Source: Synergistaceae bacterium UBA5560
Lineage (GTDB): Bacteria > Synergistota > Synergistia > Synergistales > Aminiphilaceae
Assembly (NCBI GenBank): GCA_002425685.1
Contig: DIMS01000092.1
Location: 3,137-8,917, forward strand
DNA: 5,781 nt
Direction: 5' to 3'
The position numbers were made by a program, and so were the translations under genes. Shown one piece after another: positions 5,651-5,781 of this stretch. The notes beneath the pieces are model-generated. The model saw only the letters and a program-made list of their open reading frames with translations. It did no database searches and had not been told where the DNA came from. Numbering within the stretch: the first letter of the stretch is position 1; each line of letters begins with the position of its first letter.

Positions 5651-5669
5651 GGGCGTCGGCACGCCGCCC
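5651..5669. repeat. Inverted repeat abutting the -35 box
   Basis: GGGCGTCG (5651-5658) and CGCCGCCC (5662-5669) pair at 7 of 8 positions around a 3-nt centre. The repeat begins at the base next to the -35 element of the operon promoter, a position suited to an activator or repressor site. It could also be a chance GC-rich repeat. Confidence 0.35.
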
Positions 5670-5759
5670 GGAGTCGAAAACAACTCGGCCGCATTGACGT
5701 TTTGCGCAAAGACACGCGGCACTGCAAACGCAGCAATAGGCCATAAAAAAGCGGTGGCG

Positions 5760-5781
5760 TTTTCCGTGCATGCACGGAAAA
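5760..5781. repeat. Perfect 22-bp palindrome at the right edge
   Basis: TTTTCCGTGCA (5760-5770) is followed immediately by its exact reverse complement (5771-5781), ending on the last base of the window. It may be the terminator of a gene beyond the edge or a regulator binding site. Its arms share TTTTCCG/CGGAAAA with the repeat at 2749-2780. The span 5670-5759 contains no gene I can support, only short palindromes such as TTTGCGCAAA (5701-5710). Confidence 0.5.

Noticed and set aside
1..5781. CRISPR array, tRNA, rRNA or insertion sequence
   Set aside because: I found no regularly spaced repeats, no cloverleaf or rRNA-like sequence and no transposase motifs.

Overview
This is a bacterial chromosomal window holding two transcription units that face each other. 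The plus-strand unit (about 183-1578) contains an Lrp/AsnC-type regulator followed by a small radical SAM enzyme. The minus-strand unit (5650 down to 1783) reads HdeD-like membrane protein, ChrA-type chromate transporter, nicotinamidase/isochorismatase-type cysteine hydrolase and nitrilase. All six proteins are recognisable by family motifs. Five of the six starts have a plausible Shine-Dalgarno sequence; the radical SAM start is uncertain. The minus-strand genes are visibly richer in G+C and in GC-ending codons than the plus-strand pair, so long open frames antisense to them are codon-bias shadows.

Organism: the strong GGAGG ribosome binding sites, sigma-70-like promoters and high G+C indicate a bacterium. 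The gene set (amidase and nitrilase ammonia-releasing enzymes, a two-domain ChrA, a COG0731-like radical SAM protein) would fit an anaerobic, amino-acid-using lineage such as Synergistota or a deltaproteobacterium. This is a guess, because no rRNA or marker gene is present.

Layout: 1-182 holds no gene I can support. A promoter at 183-209 drives the regulator (235-753). The radical SAM gene (823-1509, possibly from 790) follows in the same direction and ends at a perfect 32-bp palindrome (1547-1578). The convergent gap 1579-1782 has no gene, only a weak inverted repeat (1741-1769) and a short direct repeat. The minus-strand unit starts at a good promoter (5622-5650, 17-bp spacer) about 50 nt upstream of the HdeD-like gene (4995-5567). 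It continues through chrA (3717-4949), the cysteine hydrolase (2840-3592, GTG start) and nitrilase (1783-2718). The right end (5651-5781) is non-coding and finishes in a perfect 22-bp palindrome cut by the window edge.

How they may work together: nitrilase and a nicotinamidase-like enzyme both hydrolyse C-N bonds and release ammonia, and both could in principle yield nicotinate. ChrA and HdeD-like proteins are membrane proteins, an anion transporter and a stress-associated protein. The most interesting non-coding signal is a 14-nt element (13/14 identical) in both 120-nt spacers of the minus-strand operon, about 52-56 nt before the hydrolase and nitrilase starts. It is embedded in or next to inverted repeats, which suggests a shared regulatory or RNA-processing element.
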